This document shows positions 43,897 through 52,984 of a stretch of DNA of 64,000 nucleotides, piece by piece (the first letter of the stretch is position 1; each line of letters opens with the position of its first letter). Under the pieces are notes generated by a model that was given only the letters and a program-made list of their open reading frames with translations, was not told the DNA's origin and ran no database searches. Source of the stretch: Phytohabitans suffuscus. GTDB lineage: Bacteria > Actinomycetota > Actinomycetes > Mycobacteriales > Micromonosporaceae. The stretch spans positions 3,100,320-3,164,319 of the forward strand of contig NZ_AP022871.1 of the NCBI RefSeq assembly GCF_011764565.1, in the 5' to 3' direction. The position numbers were made by a program, and so were the translations under genes.

Positions 43897-45171
43897 TTAG
43901 GGCGGGGTCGCACTTACCACCACGGCTTCGGGAGGCACCTCGGGGCGGCGGGGGTTGCTGAGGCGGCGGGCGGCGGTGTTGAGCACCGCGACCAGCGGGA
44001 CCGACACCAGCGCGCCCACGATGCCGGCCAGCACCACGCCGGCGGCGATGGCCACGATGACGGCGAGGGGGTGGATGGCCACGGCGCGGCCCATGATGAG
44101 TGGCTGGAGCACGTGGCCTTCGAGCTGCTGCACGGCGATGACCGCGCCGAGCAGGATCAGCGCGCTCACCCAGCCGCGGTCGACCAGTGCGATGAGCACC
44201 GCGACCGCGCCGGAGAGGGTGGCGCCGACGATCGGGATGAAGGCGCCGAGGAAGACCAGCGCGGCCAGGGGCAGCGGGAACGGCACGCCGAGGATCCACA
44301 CCGCGATGCCCACGCCGACCGCGTCGATGAAGGCCACCAGCACGGTGGCCCGCACGTACGCCACCAGGGTGAGCCAGCCCGCGCGGCCCGCGTCGTCGAC
44401 CTGCCAGCGGGTCCGCAGCGGCAGCAGCCGGACGATGAAGCGCCAGATCCGGCCGCCGTCGCGCAGGAAGAAGAACGTCGAGAAGAGCACCAGGAACATC
44501 CCGGTGAGCACCTCGAAGAGCGTGGTGGCCGTGGAGACGCCGGCGCTGGTCAGCGACTCGGTGTTGTCGTCGAGCCACTTTTCGGCGGTGTCGACGTAGC
44601 TGTCGATCTGCTTGTCGGACAGGTGCAGCGGCCCGGTCTGCAGCCAGTCCTGGATCTGCCGGATGCCCTGCGTGGCGCTCTCGGTGAGCTGCGGCAGGCC
44701 GTCGATGAACTCGGTGATGACCAGCGTCAGCGTGCCGGCGACGGCGGCCAGGCCGCCGATCAGCACGACCGCGGTGGCCAGCGAGCGGGGCAGGCCGAGC
44801 CGCAGCAGCCACCGTACGGCCGGCGCGAGCAGCGCGGAGAGCAGCAGCGCGATCACCAGCGGGATGAGCACGATGTGGACCACGGCGATGACCTGGAGCA
44901 GCGCCCAGCCGAGGATGCCCAGGACGAGCAGGCGCCACGACCAGGCCGCGGCGATGCGCAGGCCACGCGGGACCTCGACGTCGTCGCGGCTGGCGGTCGA
45001 GGGATGCACGTCGGACGGCGGCGCGGGTGGCGGCGGCTCCAGGTCGCGGAACGAGCCGCCGTTGCCCGACTCGGCGGCTCGGCGGGCCTCCTCGCGGCGG
45101 GCACGCACGGTCTCGCGACCCGCCTCGTACGCCCGGCGAAGGTTGGCCCGCACCCGCTCGACCCGACTCAC
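43897..45171 (-). CDS. AI-2E family transporter (PerM-like membrane protein)
   Basis: The 424-residue protein has a charged head and about eight transmembrane segments in the AI-2E/PerM layout: helices WRLLVLGILGWALLQVIAVV and IPLVIALLLSALLAPAV, a soluble insert DWLQTGPLHLSDKQIDSYVD, and the C-terminal signature FIPIVGATLSGAVAV and QQLEGHVLQPLIMGRAV. Family members export autoinducer-2 or act as antiporters; the substrate is unknown. GTG 45171 with AGGGGG upstream is preferred; ATG 45237 would add sequence with poor third-position GC. Confidence 0.9.
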   Translation of the reverse strand: MSRVERVRANLRRAYEAGRETVRARREEARRAAESGNGGSFRDLEPPPPAPPSDVHPSTASRDDVEVPRGLRIAAAWSWRLLVLGILGWALLQVIAVVHIVLIPLVIALLLSALLAPAVRWLLRLGLPRSLATAVVLIGGLAAVAGTLTLVITEFIDGLPQLTESATQGIRQIQDWLQTGPLHLSDKQIDSYVDTAEKWLDDNTESLTSAGVSTATTLFEVLTGMFLVLFSTFFFLRDGGRIWRFIVRLLPLRTRWQVDDAGRAGWLTLVAYVRATVLVAFIDAVGVGIAVWILGVPFPLPLAALVFLGAFIPIVGATLSGAVAVLIALVDRGWVSALILLGAVIAVQQLEGHVLQPLIMGRAVAIHPLAVIVAIAAGVVLAGIVGALVSVPLVAVLNTAARRLSNPRRPEVPPEAVVVSATPP

Positions 45172-45284
45172 GACACCCCCTGTCGCTGGCCCGACGTTCC
45201 CTACCGTATCCGGCACGAACCTCTCAGCCCGGCTCATTCGTCCCTGAGTTCTCCCCCACAATCTCAGGTTGTAGCGTTCCGTAG

Positions 45285-45623
45285 GTGACCGCCGATCCCG
45301 ATCTCGACCACGGCCTGCCGATCCGGCTCCTGCACGACCGAGTCCTCGTCCGCCTGGAGGGCAACGAGGGCGAGCGCCGATCGAGCGCCGGCATCGTGAT
45401 CCCGGCGACCGCTGCCGTGGGGCGGCGGCTGTCCTGGGCGACGGCGGTCGGCGTCGGCCCGCACGTGCGGTCGATAGTCGCCGGTGACCGGGTGCTCTTC
45501 GACCCGGACGACCGCTCCGAGGTCGAGCTGCACGGCCGGGGGTACGTGCTGCTGCGCGAGCGCGACGTGCACGCCGTGGCCGCCCAGCGGGTCGAGCCGG
45601 ACGCGACCGGCCTCTACCTGTAG
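45285..45623 (+). CDS. Lone GroES-like co-chaperonin
   Basis: This 112-residue Cpn10-fold protein has LLHDRVLVRLEGNEGERRSSAGIVIP (mobile loop about residues 26-36, GIVIP hydrophobic tip, split by the hairpin), VGVGPHV and GDRVLFDPDD. It is more divergent than operon-encoded GroES and has no groEL beside it; a GroEL lies 11.8 kb away. GTG 45285 is leaderless (TAGCGT, seven bases). It may cap a specialised GroEL or have another role. Confidence 0.85.
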   Translation: MTADPDLDHGLPIRLLHDRVLVRLEGNEGERRSSAGIVIPATAAVGRRLSWATAVGVGPHVRSIVAGDRVLFDPDDRSEVELHGRGYVLLRERDVHAVAAQRVEPDATGLYL

Positions 45624-45630
45624 GGCTGGT

Positions 45631-46983
45631 CTACCGGTAGGGCTGGTAGTAGCCGTAGTACGGCGCCGGCGGGGGTGGGGGCGGCGGAGCCAGCACCACC
45701 GGCACCGGCACCACCGGCTGGTCGGACGGCTCGATCGTGCGCGCCACCCCGTCGGGAAACGTCACCTCGTAGCGGGTGCCGTCCCAGCGAGCCGCCGGCG
45801 CCTGCGGGTCGCGCCCGGCGAAAGCCTGGCGGTAGCCGGCGATCGCCTCCAGCAGCTGCCGCTCCTCCGCGAGCGCCCGCCCGGCCTCCTTCGGGTCGTC
45901 GTACAGGCCGCGCCGCATCCCGTCGCGGAGCAGCGCGAGCCGGGTCGCCGCGAACTGGTACCCCCGCATCGCCCTGAGCCCCGCGTCGCCCGCCACCCGG
46001 CGGGCCCACCGGCGGGCCGAGTGCCGCCGACCCAGGCTGCCCAGCGCCGCGACCTCCGGCGGGGAGAGCCAGCCGGCCCGCACGTACTCCGGGAGCGTGC
46101 GCTCGGTGAGCCGCCCCTCCCAGCTGCGCAGCCACACCGCGAGGCCGACCATGCCGAAGAACACCGGCACCATCACGCCGATGAACCCGTACAGCAGGAT
46201 CAGGTTTTCGCCGGTGGCCTGGGCGAGGGTGGGGATGAGGTTCCACGAGCCGTGCAGGATCATCGCGAGCAGCAGGCCGGCGAGCGGGGCGATCCACCGC
46301 AGGTGGCGGTCACCGGTGCGGGCCGCGATGCCCAGCCCCACGCCGGCCATCGAGGTGAAGAGCGGGTGGGCGAAGCCGAAGAGCAGGATCCGCCCGATGA
46401 AGAGGGCGAAGACCATCTGAGCGCCGGTGGCCGGGCCGTACTGGTCGGCGCCGGATGCGTAGCCGTGGCCGCCGAGGTAGAGGATGTTCTCCACCATCGC
46501 GAAGCCGATCGCGGACAGGCCACAGTAGACGATGCCGTCGGTGATGCCGGACCACTCGCGCCGCCGCCGCCACAGCAGCAGGAACGGCCCGAGCGCCTTG
46601 GTCAGCTCCTCGATGAACGGGGCGACCAGCACCGCCACCAGCGCGTCCGGGATGCCCCACCGCGCGAAGGCCCAGGCCGCCGACGAGTTGACCACCAGCG
46701 CGGCGGTGGTCGACACGAACGCGCCCCAGACGAAGCAGAAGACCAGGTACTTGGCGGGCTCCGGCTCGTACCGGTCGAGCCAGAGGAAGCAGGCGACCAG
46801 CGCGGGCACCGGCAGGATGGCCGCGACGAGGCCGATGACGAGCGCGGTGACGCCGATGTTGTAGCCGAGATAGCCGAGGATGCCGATCGCGCACGCGGCG
46901 ATGAACACGATGACCGCACCGACCTGGAGGGCGCGCCGGACCGCCGGCCGGCGCGGTGGCGGCGCCAGCGCGTTCTCGCTCAT
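45631..46983 (-). CDS. PrsW-family intramembrane metalloprotease
   Basis: The 450-residue protein has about eight transmembrane helices with the PrsW motifs in order: APFIEELTKALG (EExxK), GFAMVENILYL (the second Glu-containing motif), FAHPLFTS and ILHGSWN (His ligands). The C-terminal 150 residues are cytosolic and end in a Pro/Tyr-rich tail (YYGYYQPYR). PrsW cleaves anti-sigma factors in Bacillus; the substrate here is unknown. ATG 46983 follows TAGGCT by seven bases. Confidence 0.92.
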   Translation of the reverse strand: MSENALAPPPRRPAVRRALQVGAVIVFIAACAIGILGYLGYNIGVTALVIGLVAAILPVPALVACFLWLDRYEPEPAKYLVFCFVWGAFVSTTAALVVNSSAAWAFARWGIPDALVAVLVAPFIEELTKALGPFLLLWRRRREWSGITDGIVYCGLSAIGFAMVENILYLGGHGYASGADQYGPATGAQMVFALFIGRILLFGFAHPLFTSMAGVGLGIAARTGDRHLRWIAPLAGLLLAMILHGSWNLIPTLAQATGENLILLYGFIGVMVPVFFGMVGLAVWLRSWEGRLTERTLPEYVRAGWLSPPEVAALGSLGRRHSARRWARRVAGDAGLRAMRGYQFAATRLALLRDGMRRGLYDDPKEAGRALAEERQLLEAIAGYRQAFAGRDPQAPAARWDGTRYEVTFPDGVARTIEPSDQPVVPVPVVLAPPPPPPPAPYYGYYQPYR

Positions 46984-47013
46984 GCGCCCCAGCCTAGCCA
47001 TCGGCGACGAGGA

Positions 47014-48147
47014 TCAGCGGCGGTCGGGCGGTACGTGCCGGCCCACCGCCCGGCGGACCAGGCGGTGCGCCTCCTTCCCGTCCAGGCCCGAGGCGCGGAC
47101 GAGATCGACCGCCGCCGAGCGCACCTGGGCCACGATGACGCTGCCGGAGAAGTCGACGCCCTCCTCGTACGCGATGCCGGCCTCGCTCGCCGCCCGCAGC
47201 GCACGCTCCCGCGCGGCCACCGGCTCCACCGCGCCGGCCAGCTCGCGCCGCAGCCAGCTCACCGCCTCGCCGAGCGCCCGCACCGCCTCGACCAGCGGCT
47301 GGGGCAGCGCCTCGCCGTCCCGCAGCAGGGCCTGTGACCGCCGCACCAGCACGCGGCTGTTGCGCAGCGCCCGAGCGATGTACTCGGCGGCGTCGACGTA
47401 CTGGTTGAGCGCGCCCCGCGTCCGCCACCGCACCGGCGCCAGCGCGGCGGTCTCGCTCGCCGCCCCGATCGCCTCCTCCAGCGTCCGGAGGTCACTCTCG
47501 GCCGCCCTCAGCCGCGCCAGCGCCGCGTCCACCCGCTCCAGGTCGCGCGCCGCCAGCGCCTCGGCGGTCTCGGTCAGCCCTTCCGCGAGTACGTCGAGCG
47601 CCGGCCGGGCCGCGCGACCCACCACCGTCAGCGGGTTGAGCGGGAGCAGCAGCGCCATGACGCCGAGCCCGACGAGGCCGCCGACCAGGGCGTCCACGAA
47701 CCGGTCGTACGAGACTCCGGCCGCCGCCGGCGGGGTGAGCGTGGCCACGAGTACCGCCGACGACGCGGCCTGGGTGACCAGCGCTGACCCGCTGCCGACG
47801 AAGATGGCGGTCACGATCGCGAGCGCGACGACGAGCCCGATCTGCCACGGTCCGGTGCCGATCAGGTAGATCAGCACGTCGCCGACGGCGATCCCGATGG
47901 CCACGCCGAAGACCAGCTCGAACGCGCGACGCAGCCGCTGCCCCACCGACACCGCGAGCGTGATCACCGCGGCGATCGGGGCGAAGAACGGCGCGCGGTG
48001 GCCGATCACCTCGTGCGCGATCAGCCAGGCCAGCCCCGCCGCGACGCCGGTCTGGAGTGCGAGCAGCACGTTCATCCACACCCGGCGGAAGCGGTCCCGC
48101 AGCTGGGCGCCGGTGCGCCGGGCCAGCTGGTCGGTCGCGAGCACCAT
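47014..48147 (-). CDS. FUSC-family aromatic-acid-exporter-like membrane protein
   Basis: This 377-residue protein has about six transmembrane helices in the first 170 residues (LALQTGVAAGLAWLIAHEVI, FFAPIAAVITLAVSVGQRL with the conserved FFAPIAAVI), followed by a helical cytoplasmic domain. It resembles half-length FUSC/YccS proteins thought to export aromatic acids. ATG 48147 is leaderless (TACTCT, six bases) and divergent from the HD gene. Confidence 0.88.
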   Translation of the reverse strand: MVLATDQLARRTGAQLRDRFRRVWMNVLLALQTGVAAGLAWLIAHEVIGHRAPFFAPIAAVITLAVSVGQRLRRAFELVFGVAIGIAVGDVLIYLIGTGPWQIGLVVALAIVTAIFVGSGSALVTQAASSAVLVATLTPPAAAGVSYDRFVDALVGGLVGLGVMALLLPLNPLTVVGRAARPALDVLAEGLTETAEALAARDLERVDAALARLRAAESDLRTLEEAIGAASETAALAPVRWRTRGALNQYVDAAEYIARALRNSRVLVRRSQALLRDGEALPQPLVEAVRALGEAVSWLRRELAGAVEPVAARERALRAASEAGIAYEEGVDFSGSVIVAQVRSAAVDLVRASGLDGKEAHRLVRRAVGRHVPPDRR

Positions 48148-48175
48148 GCCGGGAGAGTACCGGCATGATCGGGGT

Positions 48176-48799
48176 ATGACGCTTGTCGAGCGCTGGGTGA
48201 CGGCGGCGCGCGGGGCCGGCGCGACGGCCGGCGACGACGCCCTGGTCGCGGCCGGTGAGGCCCTGCTGGCCCGCTGGCGGGAGCCGCAGCGGCACTACCA
48301 CACGGTCGACCACCTCACCGCGATGCTGTCCATCGTGGACGCGGAGGGCGGCGCCGACACGGTACGCCTCGCGACCTGGTTCCACGACGCCGTCTACGAC
48401 CCGCGGTCCCCCGGCGACGCCAACGAGCGGGAGAGCGCCGAGCTGGCTCGGGCCGAGCTGACCGGGCTGGGGGTGTCCGCGGCGGTCGCCGGCGAGGTGG
48501 AGCGGCTCGTGCTGCTCACCGCCGGACACGCGGCGGCGCCCGGTGACGGCGACGGTGAGCTGCTCTGCGACGCCGACCTCGCCGTGCTGGCCCGCCCGCC
48601 GGCCGGGTACGACGACTACGCGGCCGCGGTCCGCCGGGAGTACGCGCACGTGCCCGACGAGCTGTTCCGGCTGGGCCGGGCGGCGGTGCTGCGGAGCCTG
48701 CTCGACCTGCCCGCGCTCTACCGCCGCCCCGCCCTCGCCGAGCGCTGGGAGGCGCCCGCGCGGGCCAACCTGGAGCGGGAGCTGGCCTCCCTCGGGTGA
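48176..48799 (+). CDS. HD-domain metal-dependent phosphohydrolase-like protein
   Basis: The 207-residue protein has HYHTVDHLTAML (residues about 40-51), WFHDAVYDPRSPGDANERES containing the HD pair, and a late LLCDADLAVLARP, the pattern of the HD superfamily predicted phosphohydrolases. The substrate is unknown; nucleotides are likely for the family. ATG 48176 lies six bases after CATGAT. Its end abuts the convergent DUF4031 gene. Confidence 0.88.
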   Translation: MTLVERWVTAARGAGATAGDDALVAAGEALLARWREPQRHYHTVDHLTAMLSIVDAEGGADTVRLATWFHDAVYDPRSPGDANERESAELARAELTGLGVSAAVAGEVERLVLLTAGHAAAPGDGDGELLCDADLAVLARPPAGYDDYAAAVRREYAHVPDELFRLGRAAVLRSLLDLPALYRRPALAERWEAPARANLERELASLG

Positions 48800-48803
48800 G
48801 GCA

Positions 48804-49089
48804 TCACGAAGACGGGCGCGCGGCGAGGTGCTTGGGACGGCGCAGGCCCGCGCCGTGGAGCAGGCGGACGATCTCGCGGCTCGACACCGGGCGGGCGCCC
48901 GCCCAGCCACACCGCCACGGGCACCCGCTCGGCCGGCACGTCGTAGTGATCGCGGTCGAAGCCGCGCCGGGGCTCGCCGAGCATCTCCGCGAACGCGTGC
49001 AGCTCCTCGTACGACACGTCGCTGATCATGTGGGACCACAGCCGGCCGCGGGCCGGCCAGGCGGGCGGATCGACGTACACCACGCTCAC
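48804..49089 (-). pseudogene. DUF4031 protein, frame broken
   Basis: The N-terminal two thirds are typical DUF4031: YVDPPAWPARGRLWSHMISD and FAEMLGEPRRGFDRDHYDVP. After VPVAVWLGG the frame turns Pro/Arg-rich. One base away the expected ending ARPVSSREIVRLLHGAGLRR and KHLAARPSS appears and stops at 48804. Removing one G from a GGG run (48898-48904 region) rejoins them. Start candidates are GTG 49092, 49089 and 49083. Confidence 0.7.
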
Positions 49090-49193
49090 CACGCTCCGTC
49101 GCTCGGCTCGCGGACGCCGGCGGGTGCCCGGCCCGTGGCCTCCCGACTCCCGCTCATGGCCGCCACGGTAGCGCGACAGCTAGCCTGCCAGAC

Positions 49194-50588
49194 ATGGCCG
49201 ACCTGTTCGAAGCGCTCCGTGCCGCCCTCCCGGCCGACGCCGTCCTGACCGATCCCGACCTGCTCAGGGGGCATTCGCGCGACGAGGCCGACCTGGTGGC
49301 CGCCGGCCTGCCGGCCGTGGTCGTACGGCCCCGGACGACCGAGCAGGTGGCCGCGGTCGTGAAGATCGCCGCCGAGCACCGGGTGCCGCTCGTACCGCAG
49401 GGTGCCCGCACCGGCCTGGCCGGCGCCGCGAACGCCGTGGACGGCGCGATCGTCCTCTCCACGGTGGCGATGGACCGCATCCTCGAGGTCGACCCGGTCA
49501 ACCGCATCGCCGTCCTCCAGCCCGGCGTGATCAACTCCACACTCGCGGCCGAGGTGGCCCGGCACGGCCTGCGCTACCCGCCCGACCCCGGCTCGTGGGA
49601 GTCGTCGACGATCGGCGGCAACGTGGCCACCAACGCGGGCGGCATGTGCTGTGTCAAGTACGGCGTGACCACCGAGTACGTGTACGGGCTGGAGGTCGTG
49701 CTCGCCTCCGGCGAGGTGCTGCGCACCGGGCGGCGCACCCCCAAGGGCGTGGCCGGGTACGACCTGACCAGGCTTTTCGTCGGGTCGGAGGGGACGCTCG
49801 GCGTGATCACCGAGATCACCGTGGGGCTGCGGCCGGCCGCCGAGGAGTCGCTCACGCTCGTCGCGCTCTTCCCGTCGACGGCCGCCGCCGGCGCCGCGGT
49901 CGCCGCCATCTCGGCGCAGGGCCTCTCGCCCAGCCTGCTGGAGCTGCTCGACCAGACGCACCTGATCGCGCTGGAGGCGTACCAGCCGATGGGGCTGCGC
50001 ACGGAGGCGAAGGCCCTGCTGCTGGCCGCCTCCGACACGGGCAGCCGGGCCGCGGCCGACCTGGAGCGGATCGCCGCGCTGTGCGAGGAGGCGGGCGCCG
50101 ACGAGGTGTACGTGGCGACCGACGCGATCGAAGCCGCCCAGCTGCTGCAGGCGCGGCGGCTGGCACACGCGGCGATGGAGAAGTACGCGGCCGAGTTGTT
50201 TCCCCAGGGCAGCGGCGGCCTGATCATCGACGACGTGGCGGTCCCCCGCTCGGCACTGGCCGCCCTGCTCGACGGTGTCGAAAAGATCGCCGCGGCCAAC
50301 GGCGTCGCGATCGGCGTGGTCGGTCACGCCGGCGACGGCAACATGCACCCCAACATCGTGGTCGACCGCGCCGACCCGGCGAGCGTGGCGAGCTGCCAGC
50401 GCGCGTTCGACGAGATCGTGGAGGTGACGCTCACCCTGGGCGGCACCTGCACCGGCGAGCACGGCGTCGGCCTGCTCAAGCGGGAGTGGCTGGCCCGCGA
50501 GCTCGGCCCGGTCGGCGTACGCGTCCAGCGGGCCATCAGGACCGCCCTCGACCCCGAGGGCCTGCTCAACCCCGGCAAGGTCCTGTAA
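49194..50588 (+). CDS. FAD-linked oxidase, glycolate oxidase GlcD / D-lactate dehydrogenase type
   Basis: The 464-residue protein has the PCMH FAD-binding domain (VVRPRTTEQVAAVVKIAAEH, VPQGARTGLAGAANAVDGAI, DPGSWESSTIGGNVATNAGG) and the FAD-oxidase C-domain (HAGDGNMHPNIVVD, GTCTGEHGVGLLKREWL). It oxidises a 2-hydroxy acid such as glycolate or D-lactate. ATG 49194 is leaderless (TAGCCT, seven bases). Its last codons are part of a tandem duplication. Confidence 0.93.
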   Translation: MADLFEALRAALPADAVLTDPDLLRGHSRDEADLVAAGLPAVVVRPRTTEQVAAVVKIAAEHRVPLVPQGARTGLAGAANAVDGAIVLSTVAMDRILEVDPVNRIAVLQPGVINSTLAAEVARHGLRYPPDPGSWESSTIGGNVATNAGGMCCVKYGVTTEYVYGLEVVLASGEVLRTGRRTPKGVAGYDLTRLFVGSEGTLGVITEITVGLRPAAEESLTLVALFPSTAAAGAAVAAISAQGLSPSLLELLDQTHLIALEAYQPMGLRTEAKALLLAASDTGSRAAADLERIAALCEEAGADEVYVATDAIEAAQLLQARRLAHAAMEKYAAELFPQGSGGLIIDDVAVPRSALAALLDGVEKIAAANGVAIGVVGHAGDGNMHPNIVVDRADPASVASCQRAFDEIVEVTLTLGGTCTGEHGVGLLKREWLARELGPVGVRVQRAIRTALDPEGLLNPGKVL

Positions 50589-50627
50589 ACCTAGCCTGCT
50601 CAACCCGGCAAGGTCATGTAGACCTAG
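50561..50627. repeat. Tandem duplication of the oxidase gene's 3-prime end
   Basis: Bases 50561-50594 (CCTGCTCAACCCCGGCAAGG and following 14 bases) are repeated almost exactly at 50595-50627, with one C lost and two substitutions. The first copy contains the oxidase stop TAA; the second supplies the stop codon of the convergent lipoprotein gene. Confidence 0.85.
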
Positions 50628-51133
50628 AACGGGGTGCTGATCGCGAGCAGGTCTACGACGCGCATGGCGGTCGGTGGGGCGCCGGTGCCGCAGTCGGCCC
50701 ACTGCACCTTGGTCGGGCCGGTCACCAGCGTGTAGATGAAGCCGTCCGCGCAGTTGGACGACTCGCCGACCTCGCGGGCCAGGCTTGGGTCGGCGAGCAG
50801 CGCCCGCAGGTCGGCGAGCTGCACGTCGTTGAGCCGCCCGCGCACCGGGGTGCCGCCGCCGGCGCCGACCCGGCTGCGGTAGTAGGTCCACCGCCCGTCG
50901 GGCTCGACGGTGATGTTCTGGTCCACGCCGACGAAGCCGCCCGTGCGCTCGACCGTCACCCCCGCGGCCGCGGTGGCCGGCGGCGCGGGCGTTGGAGGGG
51001 CCACAGTGGACGGTAGGGCGCTGGACGGCGACGGCCGCACCGGGATCGGCTCGACGGTCGGGGGCGATTCGCAGGCCGTGAGCGCGAGCAGGGCCGCGAT
51101 GAGCACGCATAGACGCCCGTACGCCATGTCCAT
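50624..51133 (-). CDS. Lipoprotein with emfourin-like domain (tentative)
   Basis: This 169-residue precursor has a lipobox LTAC (Cys about residue 21), a Pro/Ser/Thr linker, and a small beta domain with VERTGGFVGVDQNITVEPDG, similar to emfourin-type protease-inhibitor folds, then a DVQLADLRALL helix. The family call is from memory and weak; a lipoprotein of unknown function is the safe reading. Its TAG lies within the second copy of the tandem duplication. Confidence 0.65.
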   Translation of the reverse strand: MDMAYGRLCVLIAALLALTACESPPTVEPIPVRPSPSSALPSTVAPPTPAPPATAAAGVTVERTGGFVGVDQNITVEPDGRWTYYRSRVGAGGGTPVRGRLNDVQLADLRALLADPSLAREVGESSNCADGFIYTLVTGPTKVQWADCGTGAPPTAMRVVDLLAISTPF

Positions 51134-51162
51134 GCGACGGACGGTACGCCCAACCGGTTCCG

Positions 51163-52944
51163 CTACGAAGCGAGCGGGCTCGCTCCCCGCACATCCGGCG
51201 CCCCGAGCCGGGCGGCGTCGGCGGTCGCGTCGTCGGGCATCTTCTGGGACTGGCGCTCGGCCTCGACGCGGGCCAGGTAGTGCTCCACCTCGCGGGCCCG
51301 CACGTCGGCGTCCCAGCCCAGCACCGAGCCCATGATCTCGGCCGCGTGGTGGGCCGACTCGCTGCCCCGGTGCGGGGTCTCGAACGAGATCCGTGTGCGC
51401 CGGGTCAGCACGTCGTCGAGGTGCAGCGCGCCCTCGACGCGGGCCGCGTACGCCACCTCGGCCGCCAGGTACTCCGGCGCACCGGCCACCGGCGCGGCCA
51501 GCCCCGGGTCGGCGTGGATCATCGCGATCAGCTGGGGCGCGAGCGTGCCGTACCGCTCCAGCAGGTGCTCCAGCACCCCGGCCCGCACGCCGTGCCGCCG
51601 GGCCAGGTCGAGCCGGTCACGCCACATCGCCGCGTACCCGTCGGCGCCGAGCAGCGGCAGGTCGGCGGTGCGGGACGGCACGCGCACGCCCAGCCGGCGC
51701 GCCGCGCGGTCGACCACGTCGGCGGCCATCACGCGGTAGGTCGTGTACTTCCCGCCGGCCACCAGCATCAGCCCCAGCATGGGCTCGACCACCGCGTGCT
51801 CGCGGGAGAGCTTGGAGGTCGGCTCGTCCTCGCCGGACAGGAGCGGGCGCAGGCCGGCGTAGACGCCCTCGATGTCCGATGTGGACACCGGGCGGTCGAG
51901 GACGGCGTTGACGTTGTCGAGCAGGTACTCGATGTCGCGCGCCGACGCGGCCGGGTGGTCGCGGTCGAGCTGCCAGTCGGTGTCGGTCGTACCGATGATC
52001 CAGTGGCCGCCCCACGGCAGCACGAAGAGCACCGAGGTGGGCGTGCGCAGGATCAGCCCGGCGTCACCGGTGATCGCCGAGCGGGGCACCACCACGTGGA
52101 CGCCCTTCGAGGCACGCACCCGCAGCCCGGGGCGCACGCCGACGTCGCCGAGCATCGCCGAGACGTCGTCGCTCCACACGCCGGTCGCCGCGATCACCGT
52201 GCGGGCCCGCACCTCGAACTCGCCCGTCGCCGACTCCAGGTCACGCACCCGTACCCCGGTGACCTCCCGCGCCTGCCGCACCATGCCGACGGCGCGCGCG
52301 CTGGTGACGACGGCCGCGCCGAGGCTCGCCGCCGTACGCGCGAGAGTGACCACCAGGCGGGCGTCGTCGACCTGCCCGTCGAAGTAGCGGATCGCCCCGG
52401 TCACCACGTCCGGGCGAAGGCTCGGGAAGAGGTGCCGGGCACCGTCGCGGGACAGGTGGCGGTGCAGGGGCATGCCCCGCCCGCCGCCGAAGAGCCCGGC
52501 GAACGCGTCGTACGCCGCGACGCCCGCCCCGTAGTACGCCCGGCGCCAGGCCCGGGCGGGAAACTCGCGCGGCGAGTGCCCGCCGGGGAGCGGCACGAGG
52601 ATCGGCACCGGCCGCACCAGGTGCGGGGCGAGGCGGGTGGCGAGCAGGCCACGCTCGGTGAGCGCCTCGTGTACGAGGTGCAGCTCGAACTGCTCCAGGT
52701 AGCGCAGGCCACCGTGGATCAGCTTGCTGGACCGGCTGGAGGTGCCGGAGGCCAGGTCGCGGGCCTCGACCAGCGCGACCTTGAGCCCGCGGGACGCGGC
52801 GTCGAGCGCGGCGCCCGCACCGGTGACACCGCCACCGATGACCAGGACATCGAAGCGCTCGGCCCGCAGCCGGCGCAGGTCTGCGGCACGCCGCTCGGGT
52901 GAGAGCTCGCTGGCGGCGTACCGGGACACGGCAGGGTCTCGCAC
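51163..52944 (-). CDS. glpD: Glycerol-3-phosphate dehydrogenase, FAD-dependent
   Basis: The 593-residue flavoprotein oxidises sn-glycerol 3-phosphate to dihydroxyacetone phosphate at the membrane. It has the FAD dinucleotide site DVLVIGGGVTGAGAALDAAS, the signature SSKLIHGGLRYLEQFE, and the later GGKYTTYRVMA, followed by the GlpD C-terminal domain. GTG 52944 follows TACGGT by six bases (leaderless). It is divergent from the subtilase gene. Confidence 0.95.
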   Translation of the reverse strand: MRDPAVSRYAASELSPERRAADLRRLRAERFDVLVIGGGVTGAGAALDAASRGLKVALVEARDLASGTSSRSSKLIHGGLRYLEQFELHLVHEALTERGLLATRLAPHLVRPVPILVPLPGGHSPREFPARAWRRAYYGAGVAAYDAFAGLFGGGRGMPLHRHLSRDGARHLFPSLRPDVVTGAIRYFDGQVDDARLVVTLARTAASLGAAVVTSARAVGMVRQAREVTGVRVRDLESATGEFEVRARTVIAATGVWSDDVSAMLGDVGVRPGLRVRASKGVHVVVPRSAITGDAGLILRTPTSVLFVLPWGGHWIIGTTDTDWQLDRDHPAASARDIEYLLDNVNAVLDRPVSTSDIEGVYAGLRPLLSGEDEPTSKLSREHAVVEPMLGLMLVAGGKYTTYRVMAADVVDRAARRLGVRVPSRTADLPLLGADGYAAMWRDRLDLARRHGVRAGVLEHLLERYGTLAPQLIAMIHADPGLAAPVAGAPEYLAAEVAYAARVEGALHLDDVLTRRTRISFETPHRGSESAHHAAEIMGSVLGWDADVRAREVEHYLARVEAERQSQKMPDDATADAARLGAPDVRGASPLAS

Positions 52945-52984
52945 CCGTCCACCGTAACCGCCGGTCGGCCGTAGTGTTTCGCCC

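Noticed and set aside
43750..45288. 512-codon plus-strand frame opposite the AI-2E transporter
   Set aside because: It is antisense to a well-supported membrane protein, and its product is a His/Arg/Glu-rich low-complexity sequence.
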